NCBI GenBank assembly: GCA_023376005.1
Contig: CM042141.1
Coordinates: forward strand, 93,419,135 to 93,483,134
Source: Doryteuthis pealeii
Taxonomy: Eukaryota > Mollusca > Cephalopoda > Myopsida > Loliginidae
Direction of reading: 5' to 3'
DNA: 64,000 nucleotides
The notes beneath the pieces were generated by a model. The model had not been told where the DNA came from and did not search any database. It worked only from the letters and a program-made list of their open reading frames with translations. Both the position numbers and the translations under genes were made by a program. Below, one piece after another: positions 11,901 through 22,734 of the stretch; the stretch's first letter is position 1; the number at the start of each line of letters is the position of its first letter.

Positions 11901-14365
11901 TATCGAAGAATGACGAACATCTTTTAAAAATAACATTTTTATTTTAAAAAAATTCTTCTTATTTTTTTTATTCAATATCCATTTTATTAAATTACTACAG
12001 TTTATGCTCATGTTATTTTCTTTATCTTTATTTCGCTATGACATGTATTTTTTTTCAGGTCGGAGTGGGGGAATTGTCCTTTCGTAGGGATTTTAAAAAT
12101 ATTTTTTTAAAAATACACATATTTTACTTTTTTAAACAAACAGATAAATAACTATAATTGTTTGAAATTTTAGGTGTGTGTAAATATTTCAATCGAAAAA
12201 CCGATTTTTAAATGCATTTTGAGTTTTTAGTTTTAAAAATAGAGCGCTGGGAACTTTTTCACTAATTCTCTCAAATTGTTTTCTTTTCCTTTTCAGTCTT
12301 CACTAGGTACCACCAATTTGACCCTGTGCAATTTACCCCCCCTACATTTAACACAATGAAACTTGCAGAAAAATTAATATTTTCTTGAAAAATTTTTTCC
12401 ATTCGAAAGAAAAAACATTAAATAAACTCCTGATGATTTTTTAAAATTTTTATTAGCATAGGAAAATAATGAAAATTATGATTGAAAAACAATGTTTTCA
12501 TTTTTGCACTGTTAAATCAACTGAAATTTAACGTAGCTAAAAACAAGTTACGATAAGAGGATTTTTTAAAAATTCTATGAAAAATCAATTAATGGTCCGA
12601 TTTTCACGAAAATTTCCATAAATGTTTACCATTGGATGCAAATACATCTGAAATAGTTTTTTTCTAAAATATATTAGGGGAAATATTTTTTTACGATGTC
12701 TATCACCCCCCCTATTTTATTTTATGAGATAAAAAAAAAATGATGTGGAAAAAAAAATTGGTACTTTTTTTCTATAAAGATAAGAGTCTGAATAACTATA
12801 TCAATGAAATTGTATAACGTACCGAATTATAGTTTTTTTAGCAAAAAATAATGAAATCGGAAATAAAAAGTGCAAAAAAAATATCATAATATTAATATTT
12901 GAAAAATTTTTTTTTTCTTATGTAATTGATATGTACTATATTCTATTAAATTGTCAAAAAAAAAAATTTTTTTTTAAGAAATTAAATTTTACGAGATTTT
13001 CAATCTTTTGTGTGATTAAATATTTTTATTTTCTGCGTGAAATAAATTAATTTTTTTTTTTTTCCTGTGGAAAAAAATCAAAATTTTCACGGATATTTAA
13101 AAACATGAATTTTAGAATTCAGGTGAACTAAAAGTTGGTCTGATCCGTGCTCGATTAATATTTTTAAAAGAATTTCTAATTTTTATTGTTGAATAGTAAT
13201 GTGTGATTCTTAGAATGTACGGAAGAGCAAAACTGACATGACGAGACGCTTCTCGGTAACTAAAGTTTGTTTTTCTGAGCGTAAAAAAATATTTTATTTA
13301 ACTTTTACGACCAATTAGAATAAAAATAATATATTGAATGATTGTTTTATCAGTTTTTCTCTTAGAAAAAATATTCAAATTTTCATTTTATTTTCGATTT
13401 TAAGAATTAATACTAAAACCGAAGACATTTTTTAACGTCAATTTCACTGCGAAATTTTAAGATTAAAGTTTTTCAAGTTTTTATTCATAGTAAATTGTAA
13501 TATTAAAGTTTTTAAAGATTTTATTCATTTTAAATTGTAATATTAAAGTTTTTAAAGATTTTATTCATTTTAATAGAAAAAATTTGGCTAAAAAAGTTTG
13601 TCTGTTACACCCATCCGTACTTAGATGCATAACTGTAAGAGGGTAATAATATGTATTTCTTTCTCTCTAAATCGCGGCCTGAAAATTACCCTTTCGCACG
13701 TAATATGGATAGGTTTGTTTATTTTTTAAGATAACGATGTAATTTTTCCCAATCGGATAATTTGATCTTTGAATTAACTATTTTTCTTTGTAACAATCCT
13801 GTACGATCTTTTTTTAACGAGATTTTTGATAAACAAAGTTCGGAAATATCTATTTCCGTTTTATTCAAGATGACCTAAACGGTCTGGTGGTACCTAGTCT
13901 TCACTTAAAAAAAGTACTTATATTCACTTCTAATCTAATTTTAAAACTAATTTGCAATTACTTTGAAGGAGAAAATAAAATGAAACCAGTACCTCTCTGA
14001 ATGTTACATGTTCATTTGTTCATAAACGTTTAATTATACCTGCACGCAAATATTTGTATTGTTCATTGTAATTGTGCGTGTGGCGTGAGTTAGTTTCAAA
14101 CTAAAAAAAAGTAAATTTTCTTGGACAACTCAATAAAAAAGAATTGTCTCAATGCACTCTATAGATTTATCTTTTGATAATTAAAATTAGAATGCTTACC
14201 TTTCGTTAAAAACTATAAAGAATTTTTTTTTTAATTTAAAAAAAAAAACGGCAGTAAACTCAGTAAAAAAAAATAAGACATTAGAGTCCTTAATGCACAA
14301 ACAGTGTAGAGCAAAATTAATAGTATTAAAAGTCTAAAAAGTAAAAAAAAAGAAAAAAAAAAAAG
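8935..14365. other. Long AT-rich region without recognised genes
   Basis: About 5.4 kb of A/T homopolymers and short low-complexity tracts, with small CA (10.49 kb) and G (10.77 kb) runs. I found no exon with protein similarity, no repeat family shared with the rest of the window, and no RNA gene. Two near-identical 50-base copies of ttaaagtttttaaagatttt lie in tandem at 13.5 kb. Confidence 0.6.
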
Positions 14366-14383
14366 ATTATTATTAACTCAAAA

Positions 14384-14460
14384 CTCCGAGTTTCACGACA
14401 CCGATCATCAGGTGAAATTCGTCGAAAACTCACTTGACGATCGATGCGGAGAAACTCAGT
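14384..14460 (-). repeat. Short imperfect palindrome with CTGATGA
   Basis: On the minus strand it reads CTGATGA...GAAA inside a hairpin closed by TTTCAC/GTGAAA, with larger imperfect arms GAGTTTC/GAAACTC. It resembles a hammerhead core but lacks a stem I, so it is listed only as a palindrome. Confidence 0.45.
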
Positions 14461-14816
14461 TATATACATTATTTTCATATTTCTTGAATTATCAACATTT
14501 ATCTATCATCAATATTTATTTACATGTTTAATATACCAAAATTGTAAAATATTTTTTACTACTATGACAATTTAAATAAGTTTTAAAATTAAATAAGAGT
14601 TTTAAAATGAAAAAAGAATTTAAGTATTTCCAATACTTTTATAGAAAAGATTGTGAAGTTTCTTTTGTTTTATTGAATTAAAATTTATTATGATGAGATG
14701 ATTCAGCAAAATCCAGAGAATAAAGCTATGTAGATTGTTACACTGTTATATATATAAGTTCTTTTCTTGTCCTTCTATGCAAACCATTATCAATAGGCAG
14801 TGAAGGGGGATAACTT

Positions 14817-15812
14817 TCATAAAGTTGTTGGCATCCTTCTGTCTACTAAAGATGATGGTATAGTGTCCACTTTAAAAAAAAAAAATTTTTTATCTGCAAC
14901 TGTCTGAGTGGCTGAACAGACCAATTTTTGAATGGCAATCTCTGGTGCAGTGACTGCAAACAAACAGTGATGCTTGCTGGAGTTGATGTTGTCTCTCCTT
15001 CCTTCTGGCTCTCTTTTCTGCGGTGGCTTCTTTCCTCTCTTTATCACTCCTTCTTGTTCCTTGTTTGATGAGGAGTCGCCAGGTCGCATGGTCTTCTGCA
15101 CAAGCCTCCCATGTGTTGGTGCTGATGTGGCATGTCTTCATGTCCCTCTTGCAGACATCTTTAAAACGTAGGCGTGGTCTCCCTACCGGTCGGGTGCCTT
15201 CTACTAATTCACCATACAGTAGGTCTTTGGGGATACTGCCTTTGTCCATCCTCCTGACGTGACCAAACCAGTGCAAGCATCTCTCGCAGATGATGGCGGA
15301 CATGCTGTTCATGTTTGCTCATTCCAGCATGTCTGTGTTGGGTATTTTGTCCTGCCAGCATATGCGTAGAATGCGGCATAGGCATCTGAGGTGGAAATTG
15401 TCCAGCGCATGCTTTGTAGACCCACAGTTTGGTTTTCTTAGTAAGGCTGGCATTGTCCCAGACTCTCTGGCTCAGTTTGGCCATAACTGCTGCTGCTCTC
15501 GCGATTCTGCTGTTGACTTCACTGTCAGTGGAGATTGAATTGGCAATGGTGGACCCAAGGTACTTGAAGCTCTCCATGGCTTCCAGGCTGTACCCGTTGA
15601 TGACAATTTTTGGAGGGGTGTCTACACTTTGTGCCATGACTTTTGTCTTATTTAGCCTTATGGTAAGCCCAAACAGCTTGCAAGCATGTGTGAGTCAACT
15701 GACAAGCTGTTGCAGGCCGTGCTCAGTGTGTGACGTTAAGGCTGCGTCATCGGTGAATAGCATTTCCCGAATGAGGACCTTCATGAACTTAGATAAAGTA
15801 TTTTTACCTTAA
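14817..15812 (-). pseudogene. 5'-truncated LINE reverse transcriptase
   Basis: The minus strand encodes the C-terminal part of a LINE pol. The RT catalytic box is FTDDAA (15741-15758), then come ESFKYLGSTIANS and RIARAAAVMAKLSQRVWDN (thumb), and CLHWFGHVRRMDKGSIPKDL with GRPRLRFKDVCKRD. It closes with a Cys/His finger-like tail (CSHCTRDCHSKIGLFSH). The pieces are in more than one frame, so it is dead. Upstream RT and the endonuclease are missing, the usual 5' truncation. The family was not assigned beyond LINE. Confidence 0.85.
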
Positions 15813-15814
15813 TG

Positions 15815-16200
15815 GGGTGGCAAGAGGTTTAATGTTTTAAGGTTTAAGGGTGGATGTGTTTATTCTTGGTGTGTCTTCCTAGGGTTTGCTTTTAATCCCA
15901 TCTTATTTGGTGGTCGCGCTGAAAAGGAAGGAATTCAAGGAAAGAAAAAGAAAGAGACAAAGGCAAAAGGGAGTTTTAGGATTTAAGCTTTATTCGCGGG
16001 TCATAGCCACCACGTAGCAAGGGAATTTCTCCGTGGCCAGAAGTAGTGTCTTGTCCGAGTTAAGGCCTAAGTCCTAATGTTCGAGAGATTCTCTTTGGGG
16101 TTGGAAGTGGGTCCTTTATTCCGCACATGTGTGGGTGGGGTCCGGTGAAGGCTCATGGGAGTTTGTTATTTTTTATATTTTTTTTATTTTAATTTTATTT
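15815..16200. other. Unrecognised, less AT-rich segment
   Basis: About 350 bases that are visibly richer in G and C than their surroundings, starting exactly where the LINE is truncated. There is no ORF of note and no match to the other repeats in the window. It could be part of an older insertion. Confidence 0.4.
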
Positions 16201-16304
16201 TAATCCCCACAAACATATCATCAGCAGTCTATATCATATTGACAATCACCATCAAAATCTAAATTTGAAAACAGTATGTCTTCAGTAACAGCAACTAAAA
16301 TGAC

Positions 16305-16600
16305 ATTTTTTCAATGTCCTGAGTATGACATTAAACTGCATCTAATGGTGAAGTTCCAATGTGGCATACCCTTTCATCATCATTACTCCCAGATCCACTC
16401 TGACTCAGATTGGTAGTACCTGTTAGGGTCTCATCTATAGATAAAATAGAAAAAATATGTTTTAAAAAATGTGTTTAAAAAATTGAGTACCAATCAAGAA
16501 TGTATAAAATAAAACATCTTTAGCATAAAATAACCCAACAAGGGTTGACATACCGTAAAAACACCAACTAACCAACCAACCAAGCAACATTCTTTTTAAA
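16305..16600 (+). mobile_element. Repeat family F, left arm of an inverted pair
   Basis: Plus-sense copy ending in the AACC-rich tail (taaccaaccaaccaagc). A minus-sense copy starts about 75 bases further on, so the two form a large inverted repeat. Confidence 0.7.
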
Positions 16601-16674
16601 TGAAAATGAGCAGATAACATTCAAATAAAGAAAAAATAATTGAAACAAGATTTTTCACAGAAAATAAATATTGG

Positions 16675-16955
16675 TTTGGTTTGTTGGATCTTACGGCATG
16701 TCAACCCTTGTTGGGTTATTTTATGCTAAAAATGTTTCATTCTATTCATGCTTTTTTAAACTCAATTATTTTTAAGACATTTTTTCTATTTAATCAACAG
16801 GTACTACCATTCTGGGTCAGGGTGGACCTGGAGTAATGGCAATGAAGGGATACTCCATACTCCTCAAGGCTCCAAAATTGGACCTTCACCATGAGATGCA
16901 GATTAACAACATACCCAGGACACTAAGACCTTCAGCCACCGCCTTCTAGCATCTA
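16675..16955 (-). mobile_element. Repeat family F, right arm of an inverted pair
   Basis: Minus-sense copy facing the 16.3-kb copy tail to tail. It carries the words acggcatgtcaaccctt and ctaccattctgggtcag. Confidence 0.7.
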
Positions 16956-17020
16956 TATGATGAGTTGTGGTGCACCTGAGCACTGTACACAATAAATTTA
17001 ATTATTATTTTATTATAATG
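16956..17020 (+). mobile_element. 3' tail of a CR1/L2-like LINE
   Basis: The block tgatgagttgtggtgcacct...acaataaattt followed by an ATT-rich run duplicates the 3' end of the LINE fragment at 17.6-18.05 kb. Confidence 0.6.
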
Positions 17021-17598
17021 TCTTCAGCATAAAATAATCTAACAAGTGTTGACATGCTGTAAAATCCAACCAACCAACTAACAATAAAGAATGCAAAAAT
17101 AAGAAAACTAATTCGAATCGACTCAGAAAAAATCCAAGTAAGACAAGCAACAGTTACTATGGTGTAAGATTTCAAATTGAAAATTCCTTTATCTGTAAAG
17201 AAGTAATAGGAATGACATCATCAAATGAGAAATGAGAAAGCAAAGATAGATAAGATAAGAATAGTAAATAAAAAATATCACAAAAGAAATAATTTTGTAG
17301 TAGAGTAGTGGATAGAAGTACACAAGGTTCAATCGTATGAACAAGATAAGGAAGATTAATTATCAACAAAAAGAAAGAAAGGAATTTCCTGAAAAATCAT
17401 TTCTTAACACAGAAAAAAAAGTATTAGCAATTGTAATGTCATGATAAAAAGTTATTTTGGCACAGATGGGGAAAAAGTATCTGTTCACTTTAAAAAAAAT
17501 GAGCATCTCTCAAATTAACAAGTGTGAAACTCTCTGATATTTACACAATATTTAATGTTTATGAAACTCTTTGATATTTATATAATCTATATGTAACA

Positions 17599-18058
17599 AC
17601 ATAATCTTAATCCTCCATCAGGAATCTGCCATATTCTGAACGTCTTGCTGCTCTGGAAATGGATTCGTTGAAACTCCAGCGTCTGACAACTGACCTGGTA
17701 AATGCTCATAAGGTTATTTATCATCTTACCAACACTAACCTTGAGCACCTTTTTGATCTCCATGTTTCTAACACACGTGGGCATGCCTACAAAGTCAGGA
17801 AACAGCATAGATCACGTGACTTTCGGAAACCCCTTTTTTCACGCTCAGAGTTGCCGAGACATGGAATAAACTGACAGCATCCATTGTAGGCTGCCGAAAC
17901 ACTGCATCCTTCAAACCCTCCATGTATATTATTACTGTATGCAATTGATGTTCCCGACACTAATACATTATTCTATGTACTAGACATAAGACTCTGATGA
18001 GTTGTGGTGCACCTGAGTACTGTACACAATAAATTTCATTATTATTATTATTATTAAC
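17599..18058 (+). pseudogene. CR1/L2-like LINE, 3' end of pol with tail
   Basis: The translation gives LPYSERLAALEMDSLKLQRL...NTRGHAYKVRKQHRSRDFRKPLFSRS and, after a frameshift near 17850, VAETWNKLTAS. This is the conserved C-terminal end seen after the RT domain in CR1/L2-type LINEs. The untranslated tail ends in ATT repeats (18.03-18.06 kb), as is common in this group. Only the last 90 or so codons are present. Confidence 0.75.
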
Positions 18059-18061
18059 TAT

Positions 18062-18352
18062 TATACAAAAAAAGTTAACGAAATGCAATTTTATTTCGAT
18101 TATAAAAGAAATAATAAATAATGAAAATGAGGATATGCATGGAAGAATGGTCTCATATACCCTTCATAGTTGCAAAGCACTTGTAAGAAACTATGAGAAA
18201 TGATTTTTGACAGTAAAACTTAATAATAACTAAGAAGCAAAGTATTAAATGTAATTTATGTTTTTGGACAAAACTTTTTTCACCCTCTTTTTCATCATTC
18301 CTTTTATAATTGAAATAAAATTGCATTTCATTAACTTTTTTTGTATAAAAGT
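18062..18352. repeat. MITE with 48-base terminal inverted repeats
   Basis: The left end (ttatacaaaaaaagttaacg to tttcgattataaaag) is the reverse complement of the right end (cttttataattgaaat to tttttttgtataa). The interior is repeated in the partial copy at 19578-19757. Confidence 0.7.
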
Positions 18353-18565
18353 TAAGATTATGTTGTGACATATATTATGTAAATATCAGTGTTTCACGTT
18401 TGAAAATACTTATGTATCCTCACTGTGACATATAATACTTATTTAAAAAGTGAACTCCTATTCATGTGGAAGAAGCCTATTAGTTTGGTCTAAACAAGAT
18501 TCCAAAGTATGTGCTATCCTGTATATATGCAATAAGCATTATCATTTTTTATAGAAATATTGTTA

Positions 18566-18568
<3 letters not shown>

Positions 18569-18607
<39 letters not shown>
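18569..18607. repeat. (AT)n microsatellite
   Basis: About 20 uninterrupted AT units lie upstream of the hammerhead palindrome. Confidence 0.95.
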
Positions 18608-18613
<6 letters not shown>

Positions 18614-18809
18614 GTATCCAAAACTTGGTAGTAAGGGATGATTCTATATGTGATTTCTAAGATACACTGTATTATTATTGTATGATCCAGTATGTATAAA
18701 TACAGTGAATCTTTAAATCACTAAAGAGAGCTCAATGTATAATAAACTTTTTAGATTATATACAGAGCAATATTTATCTTAGAAAGGAAGGAAAAACTCA
18801 ACACCATAA

Positions 18810-18903
18810 TTCCATAATAAATTTATTTCGACCAAAATTGGGGCCTATATAAATCTAAGTTGATTTAATATAGCTCCCCAAAATCCAGTCTCATCAGATG
18901 GAA
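18810..18903 (-). ncRNA. Hammerhead ribozyme (left arm)
   Basis: Read on the minus strand: stem I TTCCAT pairs with ATGGAA. The core CTGATGA is intact. Stem II is long, opened by GACT/GGTC with a loop of about 30 bases. GAAA is intact. Stem III is the short self-paired ATAAATTTAT. The predicted cleavage triplet is AUU, directly before the 3' strand of stem I. All invariant core bases are present. It is oriented outward from the palindrome centre. Confidence 0.82.
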
Positions 18904-19427
18904 GATCAGGTTATTTGAATTGCATAACTGAAAAATTTTACTTCTCAGAAAATAAAAAATAAAAAAATAAATTAAAAAAAATAAACAAATTTTTTTACAT
19001 TGTAAGACTGTCACCATGGTGACAGGAAATCAAATGAGAAAAAAGGATACTTTTCAAGTTCTGGTTTCTTGGGGGATGGTAGTCAGACAAAATTAAACTA
19101 TGAATTAAACTATCGAATGAATCTGAACAAGTATAGAGAAGAATAAAACAAAAATTATATAAAAAATAATAAAAAATAATAAAATATAAATAAAGAAATA
19201 TATATATTAGATAATATAATGCTGTAATAATATACTATTGATAAAAATGAAAAAAAAAGGAAAAAAAATACTTGAAAAGTGTCCTTTTTTCTCATTTGAT
19301 TTCCTGTCACCATGGTGACAGTCTTACAATGTAAACAAATTTTTTATTTTTTTATTTTAAATTTATTTTTTTTTTATTTTTTTTGAGAAGTAAAATTTTT
19401 CAGTTATGCAATTCAAATAACCTGATC

Positions 19428-19520
19428 TTCCATCTGATGAGACTGGATTTTGGGGAGCTATAGTAAATCAACTTAGTTTTATATAGGCCCAATTTTGGTC
19501 GAAATAAATTTATTATGGAA
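19428..19520 (+). ncRNA. Hammerhead ribozyme (right arm)
   Basis: Stem I is TTCCAT (19428-19433) with ATGGAA (19515-19520). The core CTGATGA is at 19434-19440. Stem II is GACT/GGTC with an extended, partly paired upper part. GAAA is at 19501-19504, stem III ATAAATTTAT at 19504-19513, and the cleavage position follows T19514 (AUU). It is the mirror image of the left-arm ribozyme and differs from it only in stem II loop bases. The layout fits the short-stem-III type described for Penelope-like elements and retrozymes. The core is complete, so self-cleavage is plausible but not shown. Confidence 0.85.
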
Positions 19521-19550
19521 TTACAGTGTTGAGTTTTTCCTTCCTTTCTA

Positions 19551-19552
<2 letters not shown>

Positions 19553-19580
<28 letters not shown>
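19553..19580. repeat. (AT)n microsatellite
   Basis: AT run at the right edge of the hammerhead palindrome. Confidence 0.9.
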
Positions 19581-19584
<4 letters not shown>

Positions 19585-19757
19585 GCAAAGCACTTGTAAG
19601 AACCTATCGAAAAATGATTGTTTGCAGTAAAACTTAATGGCTATGCAACAAAGTATTAAATGTTATTCATCATTTTGGACAAAACTTTTTTCACCCTCTT
19701 TTTCATCATTTCCTTTTATAATTGAAATAAAATTGCATTTCATTAACTTTTTTATTG
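19578..19757 (+). repeat. Partial second copy of the 18.06-kb MITE
   Basis: The sequence from agttgcaaagcacttgtaag to ttgcatttcattaactttt repeats 18166-18345 with few changes. The left terminal repeat is missing, so the hammerhead element and its microsatellites lie between one full copy and one partial direct copy. Confidence 0.75.
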
Positions 19758-20059
19758 ATATAATAGAGATAAATATGAAATTCAAACTAGAATACTCGAC
19801 TGCTTAAATAGAAGCTTCAATATCATTCATTGAACAACAGGAACCTGATGTGATTACTGGTTATCTAGTGTGAAATTAAACTCTTTTATCATCCAATCAT
19901 AAAAACACATCACATGGATACCAATCCAGTTTTTATGTGTTCTCTTAGCAGACACAAGATCAGTAAACAATAAAGTAAATCTTTATTGCTTAGAGTCAAA
20001 TAAGAAGGCTTGTTTTCCATTCCAGAGGCATTAATCCATCTAATTCTCCACCTACACCC

Positions 20060-20175
20060 CCACACACACTATGGGTAAATAATAGGGCAGATTTCATTCT
20101 CTAGCCTTGGTTAGGTAACCCGTCTAGGAGAAGAGAAACTGATTTCAATCCAACTTTACTCTGCTTAAAAATTAA
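20060..20175 (+). mobile_element. SINE-B tail fragment
   Basis: Words actatgggtaaataatagg and ggttaggtaacccgtctagg match the body of SINE-B. The head is missing. Confidence 0.55.
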
Positions 20176-20734
20176 TCTTGCATTGTTATATCACCTCATC
20201 TCCTCCTTGATCGCCCAGCTCCTCTCTTTGTGTTCTTCTCTCAACTGCCTATCCTCTCTCTGTCATCTAGTCATCACTTCTTTTCATCTCTCATTGTGAC
20301 TCCACACTTTTAGGCTGAGGAACCAGAGATGGAAATTAGACAACCACACTCATAGCAATTTCTCTACTGACTGTTGTATATTGGTTCTAATAGAAAACAG
20401 AAGAAAACTAGCCTTTGGTTAGGCAACCAGTCTAGAAAAGATGTGGGGTTGAGGAACCAAATATTGAAATTAGAAAACAGAAGTAACATTTTGGTCATTA
20501 TTCTAGGAAATAGAAGTTTTGTTTTGGCCATGTTGACTTGTTCTAATAAAAAAGCAGAAGTGGTTATTCTGCCAGATCAGTACAATTGGAATACATGGTT
20601 GTTGTTATTCACAAGTATTTGCTAAAGAAAACTAACACTGACTAAAGATACTTCTAAACTTTTAAGATCACTTAGTCACATGACTGAGATTATCCAATCA
20701 CAGCCAAGTTATCAACTGACTCAAAACTATCAAT

Positions 20735-20870
20735 TAAAGGGGTTTCATACCTTTCCCAAGGGTATTAGTCTGAAAGTGAATGTAAAATATGGGGAATGGA
20801 ATTTGAACACGCTTACTAAGATGACACAGTCCAGCATGTTAGCCACTACACCACAGAGAGACCCTCCCCC
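20735..20870 (-). mobile_element. tRNA-like SINE (type C) fragment
   Basis: On the minus strand it has a head (GGTGTAGTGGCTAACATGC) and the box B-like GTTCAAATTCC, followed by ACCCTTGGGAAAGG. It is related to the units of the 22.7-23.6 kb array. Confidence 0.5.
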
Positions 20871-20949
20871 TTCTTTCGTTGTAACTACACTAAATCACTT
20901 GGTGATAGAATAATGGATCTGTGAGACCAGCTTGTTACTGATTACATCA

Positions 20950-21240
20950 CGATGGGATGTCTGAGCATGATACTAAACTGCATCTGATTGTAAAGATCCA
21001 GTTCTGTGAAGTACCCCTTCATCGACATTACTCCCAGGTCCACTCTGACCCAGAGTGGTAGTACCTGTTAGGGTCCCATCTATGGGTTAAATAGATAAAA
21101 AATGAGTTTTAGAAAATGTGTTTAAAAAAATTGTGTTTAAAAAAAATTGAATACCCAAGAATGAATAAAACAAAACGTCTTCAGCATAAAATAACCCAAT
21201 AAGGGTTGACATGCTGTAAAATCCAACAAACTAAACCATA
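20950..21240 (+). mobile_element. Repeat family F copy
   Basis: Plus-sense copy with tggtagtacctgttaggg, gtcccatctatgggttaa and the tail taacccaataagggttgac. Confidence 0.7.
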
Positions 21241-21301
21241 CCAGATTAAAACAAACAAAAAAAATCTTTTTTCTCTGAATTTTTGAGATGAGGCTTGATA
21301 A

Positions 21302-21457
21302 TTAGTATTATTTGGATTATTCGGACTATTGTCCTCGTCTTCATTGTTATCTGACAAGAAATACCTGAAGAAGGCTGGAGGACACATCGGTCGAAATGTT
21401 TTACAGATAACAATGAAAATGAGGAAAATAGTCCAAATAATCCAAATAATACTAAAA
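21302..21457. repeat. Long hairpin closed on a CTGAAGA...GAAA loop
   Basis: Arms of about 50 bases pair almost perfectly (TTAGTATTATTTGGATTATT on the left, AATAATCCAAATAATACTAA on the right). The loop holds CTGAAGA, GGTC and GAAA. A relative in opposite orientation lies at 48.55-48.66 kb. Confidence 0.7.
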
Positions 21458-21728
21458 AAAATTGTTTCTAAAAATCTCCTGTCAGTAAAAAAACAAAACA
21501 CATTTCATAAATTCTAAAAATAGACCTAAGTCAGATTAACCGACACCAAATCCTGATTCAAAAAACCCACAGCTAATGAACCCCCCCCCCCAACTTCTTA
21601 GGAATAGGAATTAACCAATAAAATTATTTGATTTTTTATTTTTTAATGTTTTTGGTTAAGACTATATTTCTTGTGAACCATTAGGAATCCAAGTATTTGT
21701 CTATCTCTTTGCTTTCTTAGATTTTCAC

Positions 21729-21967
21729 AGGCCAGTTTAGCTCAGTTGGTAGAGCATTCACCTAGGAATTGCAAGGTTCCAAGTTCAATACCAGTCCATG
21801 CCAACTCAGTCCATGAATAGAACAGGTTGGGTAATCTGATCTGTGCTGTAAAGCATCTAGAAGCTGGCAGTAGGTGTGGCACTTTACCTCAACATAAATA
21901 ATCTCCCTTGTCTAATGCTCCCTCACTGTTTGTCTGATACCGACAATAGGCCACTCTTCAGACTTTT
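21729..21967 (+). mobile_element. SINE-A, full length
   Basis: Head TTTAGCTCAGTTGGTAGAGC and box B AGTTCAATACC are followed by the family body, ending GATACCGACAATAGGCCACT and a T-rich tract. Confidence 0.85.
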
Positions 21968-22320
21968 TTTTTCTTTATTTTTCACTCTGTGGTCTGCTGC
22001 TGCAATAGTAAAATCTACTAGATGATAACTTCTTTTTTTCTTAATTATTATTATTATCATTATTATTATTATTTATAAGATCTTATCAGTAATGATCTAT
22101 GACCCTTCATTATATATCTTATAAAGATAACATCGAATTGGCAACTCAAAAATGTAGATCTTTAAAAGACAATGATTATGAAATCAATATCATAAACGTT
22201 TGATAAAGAGACACACATTTTGCACTTTGATTTTACTGATAACACCAACCAATCAGATTAATCAATTCATCGTCTTATAAATCCAATTTACATAAAAATT
22301 AACTCAGACTTGGTATATAA

Positions 22321-22553
22321 AGGGCCAGTATAGAATAGTCGGTAGAGTGCCCGACTAGGAACCACAAGGTTCCTGGTTCGATACTGGCCCTTACCAACAG
22401 GGATCTGTGCGGTAAAGTGAGGAGCTGATGGTAGGTGTGGTGCTCTGTCTCAGACGCCAAAACAATCTCCTTGGTCTAGCACTAGTGAAAAGGGGATAGG
22501 CTCCCTTGCTGTCTGGCTGATACCGACTTTAGGCCACTCCGACGACTTCCTTT
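22321..22553 (+). mobile_element. SINE-A, full length with altered head
   Basis: Box B GGTTCGATACTGG is perfect, while box A is changed (tagaatagtcggtagag). The body is close to the 5.6-kb copy. Confidence 0.8.
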
Positions 22554-22734
22554 TTTTATATAAATCAATCCGTCGATATCAGTGATAACGTTCCCCATTT
22601 TCCTTAGGTATAATCTTTGATATTAACGACTTCTGAGATTCAAACTTAGAGGCACATCATTTTGTGCAGAATGGACACAGAATGCCATCCTCAGGAGATT
22701 GTAGGTCTCAAGTCTTTCTTTTATTTCCGTCAAT

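Larger units (their letters stand above)
18776..19555. mobile_element. Palindromic element with two hammerhead ribozymes
   Basis: A 780-base inverted repeat with arms of about 280 bases. The left end ATCTTAGAAAGGAAGG mirrors the right end CCTTCCTTTCTAAGAT. Inside each arm is a hammerhead ribozyme, then a shared segment containing the 18-base palindrome CTGTCACCATGGTGACAG. The central 200 bases (about 19060-19270) are unpaired, AT-rich and non-coding. It is followed directly by an AT microsatellite. The segment just outside the left arm (18.61-18.78 kb, GGTAGTAAGGGATGATTCTA) is shared with the 62.4-kb element. No reverse transcriptase is present, so this would be a non-autonomous copy, perhaps of a Penelope-like element. 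Confidence 0.8.

Noticed and set aside
14384..14460. Possible hammerhead on the minus strand (CTGATGA ... GAAA)
   Set aside because: Stem II is about two base pairs and the sequences that should form stem I do not pair; the bases around it form a different hairpin.
17990..18035. CTGATGA in the LINE 3' tail
   Set aside because: No GAAA strand or paired stems follow; the other LINE tail copy at 16.96 kb reads ATGATGA, so the match is chance.
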